A DNA stretch of 7,652 bases. Source: AWTP1-18 sp036518635. GTDB lineage: Bacteria > Pseudomonadota > Gammaproteobacteria > Burkholderiales > Rhodocyclaceae. This document shows, one piece after another, positions 5,621 through 7,652 of the stretch (positions are counted from its first letter, which is position 1; each line of letters starts with the position of its first letter). The DNA is taken from positions 1-7,652 of the forward strand of contig DATDMT010000154.1 of the NCBI GenBank assembly GCA_036518635.1, given 5' to 3'. The notes beneath the pieces are model-generated. The model was not told the origin of the DNA. It ran no database searches and saw only the letters and a program-made list of their open reading frames with translations. The position numbers and the translations under genes were made by a program.

Positions 5621-6502
5621 ATGAACCTCAACACCCTGCGCCGCCGCGTGCTGGGCGGTCTGGGCGCTGCTTGCGTCCTCGACATCGCCAGCCTCTGCAA
5701 CCTGGCCCACGCCGAAGAAAACGTCCTGCGCGTGTCGGCCATCCCCGACGAAGCGCCGACCGAGCTGCAGCGCAAATTCGCCCCCCTCGGCAAGTACCTG
5801 GAAAAGGAACTGGGCATGCCGGTGAAGTTCGTCCCGGTGTCCGACTACGCGGCGGTGGTGGAATCTCTCGCCACCCGGAAGCTGGACCTGGCCTGGCTCG
5901 GCGGCTTCACCTTCGTCCAGGCGAAGATCAAGACCAACGGTACGGCGATTCCCCTGGTGCAGCGGGAAGAGGACAGCAAGTTCACCTCGCGCTTCATCAC
6001 CGCCGATCCGGCGATCACCTCCCTGGCCCAGTTGAAGGGCAAGACCTTCGCCTTCGGCGCGCCCTCGTCCACCTCGGGCCACCTGATGCCGCGCTACTTC
6101 CTGCAGAAGGACGGCCTGAATCCCGAGAAGGATTTCAAGACCGTGGCCTACTCCGGCGCCCATGACGCCACCGTCGCCTTCGTCGCCGCCGGCAAGGCCG
6201 ACGCCGGCGTGCTGAACGCCTCGGTGTGGGACAAGCTGGTCGAAGGCGGCAAGGTGGATACCGCCAAGGTGCGCGTCTTCGCTACCACGCCGCCCTACTA
6301 CGACTACAACTGGACCGTCCGCGGCGACCTCGACCCGGCCCTGGTGAAGAAGCTCAGTGCGGCCTTCCTCAAGCTCGACGCGAAGAATCCGGAACACGCC
6401 GAAATCCTCCAACTGCAGCGGGCCAGCAAGTTCATCCCGACCAAGAAGGAGAACTACGAAGGCATCGAGAACGCGGCCCACGCGGCAGGCCTGCTGAAGT
6501 AA
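5621..6502 (+). CDS. PhnD-type periplasmic binding protein, putative selenate/selenium oxyanion ABC transporter
   Basis: This 293-residue protein is the periplasmic ligand-binding part of an ABC importer. A signal peptide (about 1-31) starts with L-R-R-R and ends A-H-A before E-E-N. The mature part has the two-lobe phosphonate-binding (PhnD-like) fold signatures: A-I-P-D-E-A-P-T-E-L near 40, D-L-A-W-L-G-G-F-T-F at 89-98, the anion-binding-type segment S-S-T-S-G-H at 149-154, Y-S-G-A-H-D-A-T-V at 177-185 and Y-Y-D-Y-N-W near 226. No lipobox cysteine is present, so it should be soluble. PhnD-like proteins bind phosphonates, phosphite and related oxyanions. A subgroup encoded beside selD and selU is annotated in protein family databases as a putative selenate ABC transporter component (TIGR04553, by recall), and this gene's neighbours fit that subgroup. 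Fold and role as a binding protein are secure; the selenium ligand is inferred from context. The ATPase gene follows after 10 bases. Confidence 0.9.
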   Translation: MNLNTLRRRVLGGLGAACVLDIASLCNLAHAEENVLRVSAIPDEAPTELQRKFAPLGKYLEKELGMPVKFVPVSDYAAVVESLATRKLDLAWLGGFTFVQAKIKTNGTAIPLVQREEDSKFTSRFITADPAITSLAQLKGKTFAFGAPSSTSGHLMPRYFLQKDGLNPEKDFKTVAYSGAHDATVAFVAAGKADAGVLNASVWDKLVEGGKVDTAKVRVFATTPPYYDYNWTVRGDLDPALVKKLSAAFLKLDAKNPEHAEILQLQRASKFIPTKKENYEGIENAAHAAGLLK

Positions 6503-6512
6503 GCCAAGCAGC

Positions 6513-7340
6513 GTGAGTTTCGTTCTGCAGGGCGTGGACCTGGTCCACGCCAACGGCCATCAGGCCCTGCGCGGCGTCAGCCTCGCCGCCGCCGCCGGGG
6601 AGCGGATCGCCCTGATCGGCCCCTCCGGCGCCGGCAAGACCACGCTGCTGCGCCTGCTGGGCGCGGCACTGCGACCGACGGCGGGCGAGCTGAGCCTGCT
6701 CGACATAGCGCCCTGGTCCCTCGATACGGCGGCGCTGACGGCGCTGCGCCGCCGCCTCGGCACCGTGCATCAAGCGGCGCCGATCCCGCCGCGGCAGCGG
6801 GTGATCACCGCCGTTCTGGCTGGCCGCCTGGGCCGCTGGCCGCTGTGGAAGGGCCTGCTGTCGCTGCTCTATCCGCTGGACCCGGAAGGTGCCCGCGCCG
6901 CCCTGGCGCCGCTGGGCCTCGCCGAGCGCCTGTTCGAGCGTTGCGACCGCCTCTCCGGCGGCCAGTTGCAGCGGGTCGGCATCGCCCGCGTGCTCTACCA
7001 GGCGCCCGAGCTGATCCTGGCCGACGAGCCGGTGTCCGCCCTCGACCCGGCCCAAGCGTTGTCTACCGTCCGCCTGCTGGCGGCCGAAGCCCGGGACCGC
7101 GGCGCGACGCTGGTCGCCAGCCTGCATGCGGTCGACCTGGCGCTCGCCTGTTTTCCGCGCATTGTCGGCATCAAGGCCGGCCGCATCGCTTTCGACCTGC
7201 CGGCATCCGAGGTCAGCGAAGCCATGTTGCACGAGCTGTACGCCGCCGAAGGCGAGGCCCTGCCGACCTTGGCGACCGAACCGTGCTTCGTCGCCCGCGC
7301 CGCCGCCAACGACCCCGCCAGCCGCGCTGCATGCTGCTGA
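6513..7340 (+). CDS. PhnC-like ABC transporter ATP-binding protein
   Basis: This 275-residue protein powers the importer from the cytoplasmic face of the inner membrane. All nucleotide-binding motifs are intact: Walker A G-P-S-G-A-G-K-T (36-43), Q-loop Gln87, signature L-S-G-G-Q (147-151), Walker B L-I-L-A-D-E-P (167-173), D-loop S-A-L-D (175-178) and switch His205. The overall pattern is that of the phosphonate-type (PhnC) group. The start is GTG at 6513, 10 bases after the binding-protein stop, with only a weak AAG-rich ribosome site, so translation is probably coupled to the upstream gene. The C-terminal tail beyond about residue 245 is Ala/Pro-rich and ends Ala-Cys-Cys, with another cysteine at 258; its significance is unknown. 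The last 10 bases overlap the permease start. It is likely part of the putative selenium oxyanion transporter. Confidence 0.93.
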   Translation: MSFVLQGVDLVHANGHQALRGVSLAAAAGERIALIGPSGAGKTTLLRLLGAALRPTAGELSLLDIAPWSLDTAALTALRRRLGTVHQAAPIPPRQRVITAVLAGRLGRWPLWKGLLSLLYPLDPEGARAALAPLGLAERLFERCDRLSGGQLQRVGIARVLYQAPELILADEPVSALDPAQALSTVRLLAAEARDRGATLVASLHAVDLALACFPRIVGIKAGRIAFDLPASEVSEAMLHELYAAEGEALPTLATEPCFVARAAANDPASRAACC

Positions 7341-7652
7341 CCCGGAGCGAGCGTGACCCTTCCGGCGGGCGGCGGCTGGGCGCCACACTGGCCGCCGTAG
7401 CCATCCTGTGGCCGCTGTTCCGCGTGGCCGAGGTTCACCCAGGGGCTCTGTTCGATCCGGGCAACCTCAAAGTCATCGGCGGCTTCCTGGCCGCCTTCCT
7501 GCCTCCCGCAACCGGCTCCGAATTCCTGGGCTACCTGGGCAAGGCGACGCTGGAGACGCTGGCCATCGCCACTGCCGGCATGGCCCTGGCCTGGCTGCTG
7601 GCCGTGCCGCTGGCCTACCTGGCGAGCGGCGCCGGCCGCGAGCGCGCCACCC
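7331..7652 (+). CDS. PhnE-like ABC transporter permease (partial, 5' end)
   Basis: The frame opened by ATG at 7331 stays open to the window edge and gives 107 codons. After a short basic N terminus comes a hydrophobic segment (about 16-32), a second moderately hydrophobic stretch (about 47-60) and a longer one (about 74-98). The last includes T-L-E-T-L-A-I-A-T-A-G-M-A-L-A-W and P-L-A-Y-L-A, the pattern at the start of the binding-protein-dependent transporter permease domain. This matches PhnE-type inner-membrane permeases, the missing third part of the transporter encoded just upstream. The start overlaps the ATPase stop by 10 bases, which implies translational coupling. The rest of the protein, including the EAA loop that contacts the ATPase, lies outside the window. 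A GTG at 7353 is in another frame and is not used. Confidence 0.88.
   Translation, partial: MLLTRSERDPSGGRRLGATLAAVAILWPLFRVAEVHPGALFDPGNLKVIGGFLAAFLPPATGSEFLGYLGKATLETLAIATAGMALAWLLAVPLAYLASGAGRERAT

Noticed and set aside
5621..5713. Lipoprotein or Tat signal on the binding protein
   Set aside because: The cysteines at residues 18 and 26 are not preceded by a lipobox. The arginine triplet lacks the rest of the Tat consensus, and an A-H-A site at residue 31 fits ordinary Sec cleavage.
5600..6553. A 317-codon minus-strand frame opposite the binding-protein gene
   Set aside because: It is a shadow of a gene with a signal peptide, ribosome site and family motifs. Its composition is low in motif content and rich in Gly, Ala and Val.
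6432..7388. A 318-codon minus-strand frame opposite the ATPase gene
   Set aside because: The plus strand encodes a complete ABC ATPase with every motif. The antisense frame is a Gln/Arg/Ala-rich shadow.

Overview
This is a high-GC window with compact, oppositely oriented gene blocks. The gene content (yaiI, yaeQ, selD, selU, a 7TM-DISM/GGDEF protein and a PhnD-type ABC transporter) and two kinds of interspersed palindromic repeat suggest a beta- or gammaproteobacterium. A Rhodocyclales- or Pseudomonas-like host is a guess from style, not something the sequence proves.

Layout. The first 73 bases hold the 5' end of an unidentified minus-strand gene. Diverging from it is yaiI (189-653, +). The gap to the next, convergent gene (654-762) carries two short palindromic repeats. 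A minus-strand block follows, read from right to left: a membrane diguanylate cyclase (2445-4190), selD (1326-2378) and yaeQ (763-1302). Its gaps of 66 and 23 bases fit a shared transcript, although selD has a plausible promoter of its own. A 156-base divergent region with a symmetric dyad and a TACAAT box separates this block from selU (4347-5390, +). After selU comes a 230-base non-coding stretch with a perfect 28-bp inverted repeat and a second, GC-rich hairpin. It leads into an ABC transporter operon: periplasmic binding protein (5621-6502), ATPase (6513-7340) and a permease cut by the window edge (7331 onward).

How the genes fit together. The theme is selenium. SelD makes selenophosphate from selenide and ATP. 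SelU (MnmH) uses selenophosphate to convert 2-thiouridine at the tRNA wobble position to 2-selenouridine. The ABC transporter has a phosphonate-type (PhnD/PhnC/PhnE-like) architecture. Its position beside selD and selU matches a class annotated in databases as a putative selenate transporter, so it probably supplies selenium oxyanions to this pathway. No selA, selB or tRNA-Sec is visible, and SelD carries cysteine at its catalytic position, so everything here can work without selenocysteine decoding.

The least expected features are the c-di-GMP synthase between selD and selU, the large hairpin built from three copies of an octamer per arm, and the undescribed leader hairpin in front of the transporter genes.
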